Shown here in pieces: positions 24,792-30,448 of a stretch of DNA of 64,000 nucleotides (position 1 is the stretch's first letter; every line of letters begins with the position of its first letter). Source of the DNA: Congzhengia minquanensis (GTDB taxonomy: Bacteria; Bacillota; Clostridia; UBA1381; UBA9506); the NCBI RefSeq assembly GCF_014384785.1, contig NZ_JACRSU010000002.1:310001-374000 (forward strand), written 5' to 3'. A program made the position numbers and the translations under genes. Below the pieces are notes generated by a model. That model made no database searches. It saw only the letters and a list, made by a program, of their open reading frames with translations, and had not been told where the DNA came from.

Positions 24792-24888
24792 GGGTAAAAT
24801 CCTCCTCATATAATTTTTCTTTACAATCGCATTTCTCGTCCGGGTCAAGGTTCGCACCACAATCCGGGCAGGTGTGGTAGTATGGCAT
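24643..24888 (-). CDS. Small zinc-knuckle phage protein, possibly C-terminally overprinted
   Basis: Starts at ATG 24888 one base after the previous stop. The N-terminus YHTCPDCGANLDPDEKCDC is a convincing zinc ribbon. The frame then runs on about 150 bases into the next gene in another frame, where residues look random. A shorter ancestral protein that lost its stop, or a frameshift near 24800, would explain this. Confidence 0.55.
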   Translation of the reverse strand: MPYYHTCPDCGANLDPDEKCDCKEKLYEEDFTHVRNEINHHSPRPFGGHQQSCTNNERPRAGLTEWDVDLCGSYQHYLCGC

Positions 24889-24889
24889 A

Positions 24890-25273
24890 TCAGTCACACT
24901 CCTTGGCCGGCTTCTGCGCCTTATCTAAATACGCGCTAATCGCTTTAACTTCAAGCGCTTCGGCTTTATTTAGAGGGAGCGCAGTACTGTCCGATAATTC
25001 TGCCACTTTGCACGGAGCCTCCAACAATTCTTGCAAATTTACGGCTGTTTCAATGCCGCGTGCTATGCCGCAGTGGTAAGCGCTATACATCAAATCAAAC
25101 GCCATATCATTTAGTGCCTCGATTGCCAGTTTGAGTTCCTCGGATACGGTGTTTTTGATAGCCTTGACCGAACCGGTGAACAGCTTTTCAAGTTCTTTAT
25201 GCCTTGTTGTTTCAAATACCACAATTTCATCACCGTATATGATATGTTCATACATTTTTGTTGCGTTACTCAC
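24890..25273 (-). CDS. Hypothetical early phage protein, 127 aa
   Basis: Start GTG at 25273 with AAGAGGTG 5 bases upstream (MSNATKMYEHIIYGDEIVVF). An alternative start lies at 25297. Mostly helical, with a central segment IEALNDMAFDLMYSAYHCG and an acidic/basic helix after it. No recognisable domain. It follows the gap holding a + strand small RNA candidate. Confidence 0.65.
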   Translation of the reverse strand: MSNATKMYEHIIYGDEIVVFETTRHKELEKLFTGSVKAIKNTVSEELKLAIEALNDMAFDLMYSAYHCGIARGIETAVNLQELLEAPCKVAELSDSTALPLNKAEALEVKAISAYLDKAQKPAKECD

Positions 25274-25284
25274 AAAATCACCTC

Positions 25285-25313
25285 TTGATTTTTCCAATAT
25301 TATGTGATATACT
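25285..25313 (+). promoter_or_regulatory. Consensus promoter, + strand, in the lytic operon
   Basis: TTGATT, 17 bases, TATACT on the + strand, inside the gap between two - strand genes. No + strand gene follows; a short RNA ending in a terminator does. Confidence 0.65.
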
Positions 25314-25319
25314 TTAATT

Positions 25320-25385
25320 AATGGTTTTTCTTAGCGGTTAATTCCGCTTGCCCTTTGTGCTGGTAACACAAGGGGCTTTCTTTTT
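25320..25385 (+). ncRNA. Candidate antisense small RNA of about 65 nt
   Basis: From the promoter at 25285-25313 the + strand encodes two stem-loops: AGCGG/CCGCT at 25333-25348, then GCCCTTTGTG pairing with CACAAGGGGC at 25350-25376, followed by TTTCTTTTT. The one imperfect pair is a tolerated G-U on the + strand but a C-A mismatch on the - strand, which points to + strand transcription. It lies opposite the intergenic part of the early lytic transcript. Confidence 0.55.
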
Positions 25386-25389
25386 GCAA

Positions 25390-25626
25390 TCATTGTTCCT
25401 CACCCCCAACTACCAAATATACGGTTTCCGTGTTCACCGGCTCTTTTAACCGCTTGTTGTCTGCCGACGTCTGATACATTACGCCGCTGGTTTTTACCTC
25501 GTAAATCTGCACTTTTCCGTCTTTTCTGCAACCTGAAATCAAGCTGGAAAACACCGCAAACAAAAATGCAAATAAGGCAATTACTATGACGTTCTTAACT
25601 GCACGTTCCGCTTTTTTTCTGTTCAT
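25390..25626 (-). CDS. Small membrane protein with lipobox-like cysteine, 78 aa
   Basis: ATG at 25626 follows GGAG by 8 bases (MNRKKAERAVKN). One hydrophobic segment spans residues about 13-33 and ends LISGCRKDG, which resembles a lipobox, although the N-terminal part is long for a signal peptide. The rest is a polar, beta-like domain of about 45 residues. It overlaps the excisionase-like gene by 32 bases. Function unknown. Confidence 0.6.
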   Translation of the reverse strand: MNRKKAERAVKNVIVIALFAFLFAVFSSLISGCRKDGKVQIYEVKTSGVMYQTSADNKRLKEPVNTETVYLVVGGEEQ

Positions 25627-25837
25627 GTATGTCACTCCTTTCTAAATTTATGCCTGTATATTCAGTAAATTTTTTGGGGCTTATATAATATGTATACCGC
25701 CCGCCCGATATTTGTATAGCGTTTCCAAATGGTAATTTACCACATTGTAAGCCAACTCTAACAAACTGACTACTTACATGCATTAGTTTTGCAGCCATAG
25801 CTACTGATATTTTAGAAGTTGCAGCTTCTGTTTTCAT
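25595..25837 (-). CDS. Excisionase-like small HTH protein, 80 aa
   Basis: Starts at ATG 25837 (MKTEAATSKISVAMAAKLMH) after AAGGAAG. The segment AAKLMHVSSQFVRVGLQCGK looks like a winged-helix MerR/excisionase helix-turn-helix, and YTYYISPKKFTEYTG supplies the wing. It is probably a transcription factor or directionality factor of the phage; its distance from the integrase gene makes Xis function uncertain. Confidence 0.6.
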   Translation of the reverse strand: MKTEAATSKISVAMAAKLMHVSSQFVRVGLQCGKLPFGNAIQISGGRYTYYISPKKFTEYTGINLERSDIHEQKKSGTCS

Positions 25838-25867
25838 TTTATATCTTCCTTCCATTTCTTATGATTT

Positions 25868-26659
25868 TCAACCAATTGTACTGCATGGCCCGAACCTTTG
25901 ACCTATAAGCCTGTTAATAAAATAAGTCTGTCCCTTTCCTGTTACTTTTGTCGTTTTGGTAATGCGGACGGTACCATCAGGATTGCTGATGGTTCGTTCT
26001 TTTACCTCAAACAAACCAAGCTCCATAGCCTTTTGTGTTGGCATGTTCCGGCTCTCACCAGATTTAATCAAAAATCCTTGATTTCTAAGATACGAAAATA
26101 ACCGGTTCTGCCCCATTTCAACGCCGTTCTGGCGGATAAGTTTCGCAAGGTCACCAATTAAGATTGAGGTATGCGCTTTTTCCACTGCGTCAGCAAATAA
26201 CACTTTTGGCTTGTCTTGCTCAATTTTGCTGTTCAACTGTTTTACTGTATTCAGTGTGGTTTTAAACAACAGCTTTGTCTGCTCGTCCGCAAACGGAAGA
26301 TAAGTATTAATAAACATTTCGTCGTTGCTGACATAACCGCCTGTCTTGCGTATTGTGGGCAATATCTCATCAAATACCCAGCTTTCAAACTCTTGTGCTT
26401 TTTCAAGCTTACTGTGAGTGATTAGGCGATAAACATTGCCTTCGCTTATAAACTTTGCCTGCTGTGTTCTGCCGATATTATCGGTGACCGAACAAAACGT
26501 TACCCCATCTTCCCTGCAATGGTCTTTTACTGCCTTTTGCGGATTTGTGTAACCTAAAGCCTTAGCTATATCACTACCACAAAACACTATTTTTCCTTGT
26601 TCCTCAATTGTCCTAACCTCTCCGAATGTTTCGTTTTTAAAAATCTGTAGTTGGTTCAT
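25868..26659 (-). CDS. BRO-N / KilAC phage antirepressor
   Basis: A 263-residue two-domain protein. Residues 1-110 are a BRO-N domain (GEVRTIEEQGKIVFCGSDIA, then LGYTNPQKAVKDHC and a final ESWVFDEILPTIRKTG). Residues 140-260 are a KilAC/ANT domain (SILIGDLAKLIRQNGVEMG ... LFSYLRNQGFLI). Such antirepressors inactivate the CI-type repressor during induction, or bind DNA directly. It is a late gene of the early lytic operon; AAAGGAGGG precedes its ATG. Confidence 0.9.
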   Translation of the reverse strand: MNQLQIFKNETFGEVRTIEEQGKIVFCGSDIAKALGYTNPQKAVKDHCREDGVTFCSVTDNIGRTQQAKFISEGNVYRLITHSKLEKAQEFESWVFDEILPTIRKTGGYVSNDEMFINTYLPFADEQTKLLFKTTLNTVKQLNSKIEQDKPKVLFADAVEKAHTSILIGDLAKLIRQNGVEMGQNRLFSYLRNQGFLIKSGESRNMPTQKAMELGLFEVKERTISNPDGTVRITKTTKVTGKGQTYFINRLIGQRFGPCSTIG

Positions 26660-26853
26660 GTGAACCCTCCTTTCCTAAAATTTATATATAAAACAAGATA
26701 ACGCACGGTGTAATACAATGCCGCGTCCGTCCAGGACAACACTTTTATCATTATTAATTTGTGATGTGCGTTACCTTGCTTTAAACAAGGTTAGTTCAGT
26801 TTCTTGATTTTACAATTTCTCTATGATATAATCAACACGAAAGGTGTGATTAG
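26660..26853. promoter_or_regulatory. Regulatory gap ahead of the antirepressor gene
   Basis: A 194-base gap without a credible gene. It holds an inverted pair AACGCAC (26701) and GTGCGTT (26766) 60 bases apart, a short hairpin CCTTG/CAAGG (26773-26789), and the + strand promoter at 26804. The pair may be operator half-sites. Confidence 0.4.
26804..26832 (+). promoter_or_regulatory. Promoter of the 66-aa membrane-protein gene
   Basis: TTGATT, a 17-base spacer, TATAAT on the + strand, 22 bases before the start codon. The near-consensus elements suggest expression in the lysogen. Confidence 0.75.
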
Positions 26854-27054
26854 ATGAAATTGGATTTACCGGATATTGCCAAAGGTAAAATATTACCGCC
26901 TGCAATTCAACAGAAAATACATAAAGAAATGATGGATAAAGAATTACGCAAGAAACAATTTAGACATGATTGGTTACTTGCTACTTTTAGCGCCGTTTTG
27001 GGCGGTATATTCGGTTTTATAGCCTCATTGATGTTTTGGATTGTGACTAAATAA
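26854..27054 (+). CDS. Small membrane protein with C-terminal anchor, 66 aa
   Basis: A lone + strand gene inside the - strand early operon, with its own promoter and an AAAGGTG site. The first 42 residues are highly charged (KEMMDKELRKKQFRHDW), the remainder one transmembrane helix (LATFSAVLGGIFGFIASLMFWIV). It could act in superinfection exclusion or as part of a control circuit with the opposed gene, whose 3' end it overlaps by 8 bases. Confidence 0.65.
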   Translation: MKLDLPDIAKGKILPPAIQQKIHKEMMDKELRKKQFRHDWLLATFSAVLGGIFGFIASLMFWIVTK

Positions 27055-27238
27055 AGAGCCTAAATATTAATGACACTAACAAAGACATTAAACCAGCGAT
27101 TGCGACGCATGAAACATTACGCCAATAATTTCCGCGTCTTTCGGCATCGTTTCTTTTTTCTTTCTCATGCAGGTAATATTTAAACAATTCCAACTGCTCC
27201 TGCTTCCGGCAATTAACTATTTGATATTTTTTAGACAT
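27047..27238 (-). CDS. Small membrane protein with C-terminal anchor, 63 aa
   Basis: Start ATG at 27238 (MSKKYQIVNCRKQEQLELF) with GGAGG 7 bases upstream. It has a charged coiled-coil-like N-terminus (to about 40) and a single C-terminal hydrophobic helix (VSCVAIAGLMSLLVSLIFRLF). It has the same topology as the converging + strand gene, though no clear sequence identity. Likely early lytic gene; function unknown. Confidence 0.65.
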   Translation of the reverse strand: MSKKYQIVNCRKQEQLELFKYYLHEKEKRNDAERRGNYWRNVSCVAIAGLMSLLVSLIFRLFI

Positions 27239-27255
27239 TTTATTACCTCCTGCGG

Positions 27256-27402
27256 TCATTGTTGCTTTGATAACAACGTTAATAACGCTTCAATTATGCG
27301 GATAGGGCTTTCATGCATAACAACAGCAATAACAATTATTGGAATAACAATTGAAATAATCAATCTTGTTATCCAATCAACAACGGTGTACCAACGCGGC
27401 AT
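27256..27402 (-). CDS. Tiny hydrophobic membrane peptide, 48 aa
   Basis: ATG at 27402 with AGGAGGTG ahead. The product MPRWYTVVDWITRL runs into a very hydrophobic Ile/Val-rich helix (IISIVIPIIVIAVVM), then a short amphipathic tail. The strong ribosome site supports it as a real gene. It ends 17 bases before the next start, inside the same small membrane-protein cluster. It could be a holin-like or inhibitory peptide. Confidence 0.6.
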   Translation of the reverse strand: MPRWYTVVDWITRLIISIVIPIIVIAVVMHESPIRIIEALLTLLSKQQ

Positions 27403-27428
27403 TACTCGTCACCTCCTGCAATTGTTAG

Positions 27429-27457
27429 TTGATAATTTTGCTTTTTTATGATACACT
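27429..27457 (+). promoter_or_regulatory. Promoter of the DUF2513 gene
   Basis: TTGATA, 17 bases, TACACT on the + strand, 23 bases before the start codon, preceding a GGAGAG ribosome site. Confidence 0.65.
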
Positions 27458-27480
27458 ATCCATGAAAGGAGAGATATCGT

Positions 27481-27819
27481 ATGAAACTTAATCCTGATTG
27501 CATAAGAGATATTTTGCTTTTAACCGAAGAGCGCGAAAGCATCATGTCCCCAAATAATTATCCAGAATTAAATAAGTATTCCAGAGAGGAAATCTCATAT
27601 CACGCGAAGCAATGCAACAATGCCGAACTGTTTGAACGATACAGACAATATGTAGATGGCGGTTTCAGTATCGTTGATTTAAGCGCAAAAGGCCATGAAG
27701 TTTTGGCAAAAATAAGGTCTGATAACGCGTGGTCAAAAATAAAATCCGGTCTTCGTTCTGTCGTTATAAGCTCCGTCACAAGTCTTATCGATGGAATTTT
27801 AAGCGGTATGTTCAATTAA
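27481..27819 (+). CDS. DUF2513 family protein
   Basis: A 112-residue protein whose opening MKLNPDCIRDILLLTEE and later GGFSIVDLSAKGHEVLAKIRSD and WSKIKSGLRS match DUF2513, a family common in phages and plasmids of Firmicutes. The fold is probably winged-helix-like. The gene has its own promoter on the strand opposite to the early operon and overlaps the converging 61-aa gene by 4 bases. Likely expressed from the lysogen. Role unknown. Confidence 0.8.
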   Translation: MKLNPDCIRDILLLTEERESIMSPNNYPELNKYSREEISYHAKQCNNAELFERYRQYVDGGFSIVDLSAKGHEVLAKIRSDNAWSKIKSGLRSVVISSVTSLIDGILSGMFN

Positions 27820-28001
27820 CCTGAATTGTCATTGCCTGATAACATATCAATCTTTAATGTAAGCTCTGCAAAATCCGCGGGGCTTTTCTTTTCCAGTTTA
27901 AAATAGGTCACGCCGTGCAAAGCTTCGTCATTAATAAAAAGCTTTGTTTTTCCGTTTTCCTCTGCCACTTCAACCTTGTTTATACGTGCCACTCGTCTCA
28001 C
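27816..28001 (-). CDS. Hypothetical early phage protein, 61 aa
   Basis: Small protein starting MRRVARINKVEVAEENGK with INDEALHGVTYFKLEKK and a final acidic tail. Predominantly beta; resembles a family of short phage proteins near cro genes. It is coupled to the Cro-like gene by an ATGA overlap and meets the + strand DUF2513 gene tail to tail. Confidence 0.6.
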   Translation of the reverse strand: MRRVARINKVEVAEENGKTKLFINDEALHGVTYFKLEKKSPADFAELTLKIDMLSGNDNSG

Positions 28002-28249
28002 CCCTTGCGATTGGTTTCTTTTAACGTAACTTCATGACCAAAAAAAATAATATTAGGGTCCACTCTAAGGATATTAGCTATGTCGGCCATCTCTTTTCTT
28101 CCAAAATCAATTTTTCCACTAATACGCATAGATAGGGATTCTCTGCTCAAATTAAGCTTATTAGCAAGACTTGTAATATTATATCCGGCCATTACCATAT
28201 ACGCTTTAAACCTATTGGTTTCTTCTTTGGTCATATATTGTTGATTCAT
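27998..28249 (-). CDS. Cro-like helix-turn-helix protein, 83 aa
   Basis: ATG at 28249 has GGAGGTG upstream. The protein has an XRE-type helix-turn-helix around YMVMAGYNITSLANKLNLSR and a following ESLSMRISGKIDFGRKEM helix. As first gene of the leftward early operon, opposite the repressor, it takes the Cro position and should favour lytic growth by shutting off the repressor promoter. Confidence 0.78.
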   Translation of the reverse strand: MNQQYMTKEETNRFKAYMVMAGYNITSLANKLNLSRESLSMRISGKIDFGRKEMADIANILRVDPNIIFFGHEVTLKETNRKG

Positions 28250-28284
28250 ATCAACACCTCCTCGGTTTCTTTTAACGTAACTAC

Positions 28285-28313
28285 AGTATATCACGTTTTC
28301 CGTAACATGTCAA
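28285..28313 (-). promoter_or_regulatory. Early lytic (pR-like) promoter
   Basis: TTGACA, 17 bases, TATACT on the - strand, 36 bases before the Cro-like start. The spacer contains TTACGG, and an AGTTACGTTAAA motif lies just downstream; both are plausible operator half-sites. Confidence 0.75.
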
Positions 28314-28345
28314 CACTTTTTTTGAAAAAAGTTTCGTTTAACGTA

Positions 28346-28374
28346 TTGACAATTTACAAAAAACAATATATAAT
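28346..28374 (+). promoter_or_regulatory. Repressor (pRM-like) promoter
   Basis: TTGACA, 17 bases, TATAAT on the + strand, 21 bases before the repressor start. Its -35 is 32 bases from the -35 of the divergent lytic promoter. TTAACGT motifs flank it (28338, and a relative at 28375), consistent with operators shared by repressor and Cro. Confidence 0.8.
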
Positions 28375-28394
28375 GTTAACGAGGAGTGAGAAAA

Positions 28395-28853
28395 ATGAAC
28401 ATTGGTGACAGAATACGTCAATTAAGAGAGCAACTCGGATTAACTCAAGAAGAAGTTGGAAATAAAATCGGTGTAACAAAAGCTACGGTCAATCGATATG
28501 AAACTGGAGAAATTGATATAAAAAGAACTATTGCAATAAAATTAGCTGATGTTTTAAATTCTACTCCTTCATATATAATGGGTTGGGAACCAGACCCATC
28601 ATTAGAAGAAAGCAACAAGTCACCAGTTAGTTCTTTTTTGGCAAAGAAAAAAGTAATAGCAGATATTAAAAGCAGCGCAACAAACACCTACACGATACAC
28701 GGCTCTCAGGGGAAAGGGTCAGTCGTGAAATCGTCAATCCCAAAGGATAAAGGTATTTTAGCATATAATGAAAAAATCTATGAACTAACACAAGCAGAGT
28801 TTACAGCTCTTGAGGGTGTAATTAAAGCAATGAGAAATGAAATTAGAGATTAA
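28395..28853 (+). CDS. CI-like XRE repressor without peptidase domain
   Basis: Start ATG 28395 (MNIGDRIRQLREQLGL) after GAGGAG; an upstream in-frame GTG at 28386 is less well placed. Residues 1-65 form an XRE helix-turn-helix (LTQEEVGNKIGVTKATVNRY). The remaining 85 residues are polar and lack an S24 Ser-Lys dyad, so RecA-stimulated self-cleavage is unlikely. The ImmA-type protease encoded next is the likely way to inactivate it, as with ICEBs1 ImmR/ImmA. It is the master switch of lysogeny. Confidence 0.85.
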   Translation: MNIGDRIRQLREQLGLTQEEVGNKIGVTKATVNRYETGEIDIKRTIAIKLADVLNSTPSYIMGWEPDPSLEESNKSPVSSFLAKKKVIADIKSSATNTYTIHGSQGKGSVVKSSIPKDKGILAYNEKIYELTQAEFTALEGVIKAMRNEIRD

Positions 28854-28897
28854 AAATTAAATAATCTAAATTATGACATTTTAGTGTTTGCCAATTA

Positions 28898-28927
28898 TCG
28901 ACAAGCAACGACATCTTTTGCTATAAT
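28898..28927 (+). promoter_or_regulatory. Promoter-like sequence before immA
   Basis: TCGACA, an 18-base spacer and TATAAT, 44 bases before the protease start, giving a possible second lysogeny promoter. Confidence 0.5.
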
Positions 28928-28970
28928 AATTTTAGATTTTTTAAAATTATTTAAGGGGGAAATTTGCTTT

Positions 28971-29879
28971 ATGGAAAACATTAAAATGTTGTCGTACAGG
29001 TTTTTATTGGAGGCTCAATTTAAGGAATTAAACATACCAATTGAGCAGTTGGAGGCTGTACTCGAAAAACAGGACATTATTTTAGCTGCTTATTCGGCGG
29101 CCGAATCTATTCAGGGAGCGATGCCGGCTGATGTATGGCCTGAGGTTTTGGAGGGTATGAGGCAGAATGACGGGATTTCCGTAGTCTGTGATGATTTCAC
29201 GGCTATCCTATATTCCGACGATTTATGTTATGGAAAGAAGCTACATACCATTTACCATGAGTTAGGACACATAAAAGCAAAGCATAAACGTTCCGGCAAA
29301 GTAAGGTTTGCGGAAAACGAAGAGCAGGAGCGTGAAGCTGAGGCGTTTGCATATTACACTGTGGCGCCGCCATGCATTTTACACGAAATCGGCGGTATGT
29401 CAGATTGTGTCTTAGCACGTCTTACCGGACTGGACAGCAAGTCAGCAGCGGAGGCATACCGTTTGCTGGAAGAAGATAGACAAGACCGACTGCTTGCGAC
29501 GGAAAAGCAACTTATTTTACAATACAGCGGATATATAAAGTCCAATCAGGCGGGAGAGTGCCGAAGTCCACAGCTAACAGTATTTGGCCTTGCTGCAGCC
29601 ATTGTAGTTGCCTGCATTTTATTAGGTCTGTATTTAAATAATAGCAAATCAGATGTGCCGGATATTATAACAATACCAATTACAAAAGTGACAGAGATGG
29701 AGCCTGTAACAGTAACCAAAGTCACAGCAAAAGAATTAGAGCAAATCGTCTGGAAAGCAGAAACGGGCGACGTGTATCACACCGACCCTAATTGCTATTA
29801 TATACCAAAAAACGCCGTTACTATGTACCTTGATGAAGCCATCGCTGTCGGGTACCGTAAGTGTAAGGACTGTGAATAA
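28971..29879 (+). CDS. ImmA/IrrE-type metalloprotease with membrane anchor and zinc-like tail
   Basis: Start ATG at 28971 (MENIKMLSYRFLLEAQF), GGGGG 13 bases upstream. The peptidase core has YHELGHIKAKH with the zinc ligands His96 and His100 and Glu97. Residues about 201-222 are transmembrane (FGLAAAIVVACILLGLYL). The C-terminal 40 residues contain DVYHTDPNCYY and KCKDC, an Ada-like or nuclease-tail-like metal site. Proteases of this family cleave the neighbouring phage repressor after induction. Membrane tethering and the extra C-terminal site are unusual. Confidence 0.85.
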   Translation: MENIKMLSYRFLLEAQFKELNIPIEQLEAVLEKQDIILAAYSAAESIQGAMPADVWPEVLEGMRQNDGISVVCDDFTAILYSDDLCYGKKLHTIYHELGHIKAKHKRSGKVRFAENEEQEREAEAFAYYTVAPPCILHEIGGMSDCVLARLTGLDSKSAAEAYRLLEEDRQDRLLATEKQLILQYSGYIKSNQAGECRSPQLTVFGLAAAIVVACILLGLYLNNSKSDVPDIITIPITKVTEMEPVTVTKVTAKELEQIVWKAETGDVYHTDPNCYYIPKNAVTMYLDEAIAVGYRKCKDCE

Positions 29880-29897
29880 CTACAAAATAGGGGGACT

Positions 29898-30251
29898 ATG
29901 ATGAACGAGGAACAAAAAAGATTTTGTAAATACTGCGGAGCTGAAATTACTCAATCTACAAAAATTTGTAAAAATTGCGGTTCTATAATCAGTAAGGAGC
30001 AAGGTTCAAAAATATTAGATTACCTTAATTCTGATGTTGGGAGCGGTACAAAACTGTTTTCAAAAATGACGAAATGTAAAACTTGCGGAGCTGATATTGC
30101 AAAAACAGCTAACGCTTGTCCCCACTGTGGCGCAAAAACACCAAATCAAATAATAAATGACGCTGCGTGTGGCTGTCTGGTTGCTCCTTTCATCATAGTT
30201 GCTATAATTATAATTGCAACAATATTTGGCGTTATCTCGCTTTTAAAATAA
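29898..30251 (+). CDS. Double zinc-ribbon membrane protein
   Basis: A 117-residue protein with an N-terminal ribbon (FCKYCGAEI ... CKNCGSII), a linker, a second ribbon (CKTCGADI ... CPHCGAK) and a C-terminal transmembrane segment rich in Ile/Val (about 90-112). A GGGGG site precedes ATG 29898; ATG 29901 is an alternative. It lies at the end of the lysogeny operon and may be a sensor or host-altering factor. Confidence 0.7.
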   Translation: MMNEEQKRFCKYCGAEITQSTKICKNCGSIISKEQGSKILDYLNSDVGSGTKLFSKMTKCKTCGADIAKTANACPHCGAKTPNQIINDAACGCLVAPFIIVAIIIIATIFGVISLLK

Positions 30252-30296
30252 AACCAAAAGTATAAAAAGCCTACTGCAATAGGTGTAAAATAATTA

Positions 30297-30387
30297 AAAA
30301 GAACTCCCAGTGCTGCAACACAAGGAGTTCAGGTTGAAAACCAAATCAAAAATGAAAGCCAGCAAGCATTTCAAGGATGATTTGATA
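30297..30387 (-). ncRNA. Candidate small RNA antisense to the integrase leader, about 90 nt
   Basis: A consensus promoter (30394-30422) on the - strand is followed, about 60 bases on, by a hairpin GAACTCC/GGAGTTC with an inner GTG/CAC stem, then TTTTT. The strand is opposite to the adjacent integrase and lysogeny genes. The transcript holds only a poor short frame. It may regulate integrase or insulate against transcription from the flank. Confidence 0.5.
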
Positions 30388-30393
30388 TTTTTT

Positions 30394-30422
30394 ATTATAT
30401 CATTCATTCTTTGAAAAATCAA
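30394..30422 (-). promoter_or_regulatory. Consensus promoter of the second small RNA candidate
   Basis: TTGATT, 17 bases, TATAAT on the - strand, in the gap upstream of the integrase gene. A weaker + strand promoter (TTCAAG, 17, TATTAT) overlaps it and could serve the integrase. Confidence 0.6.
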
Positions 30423-30448
30423 GATTTTTTTTGAGAGGGAAATGATAT

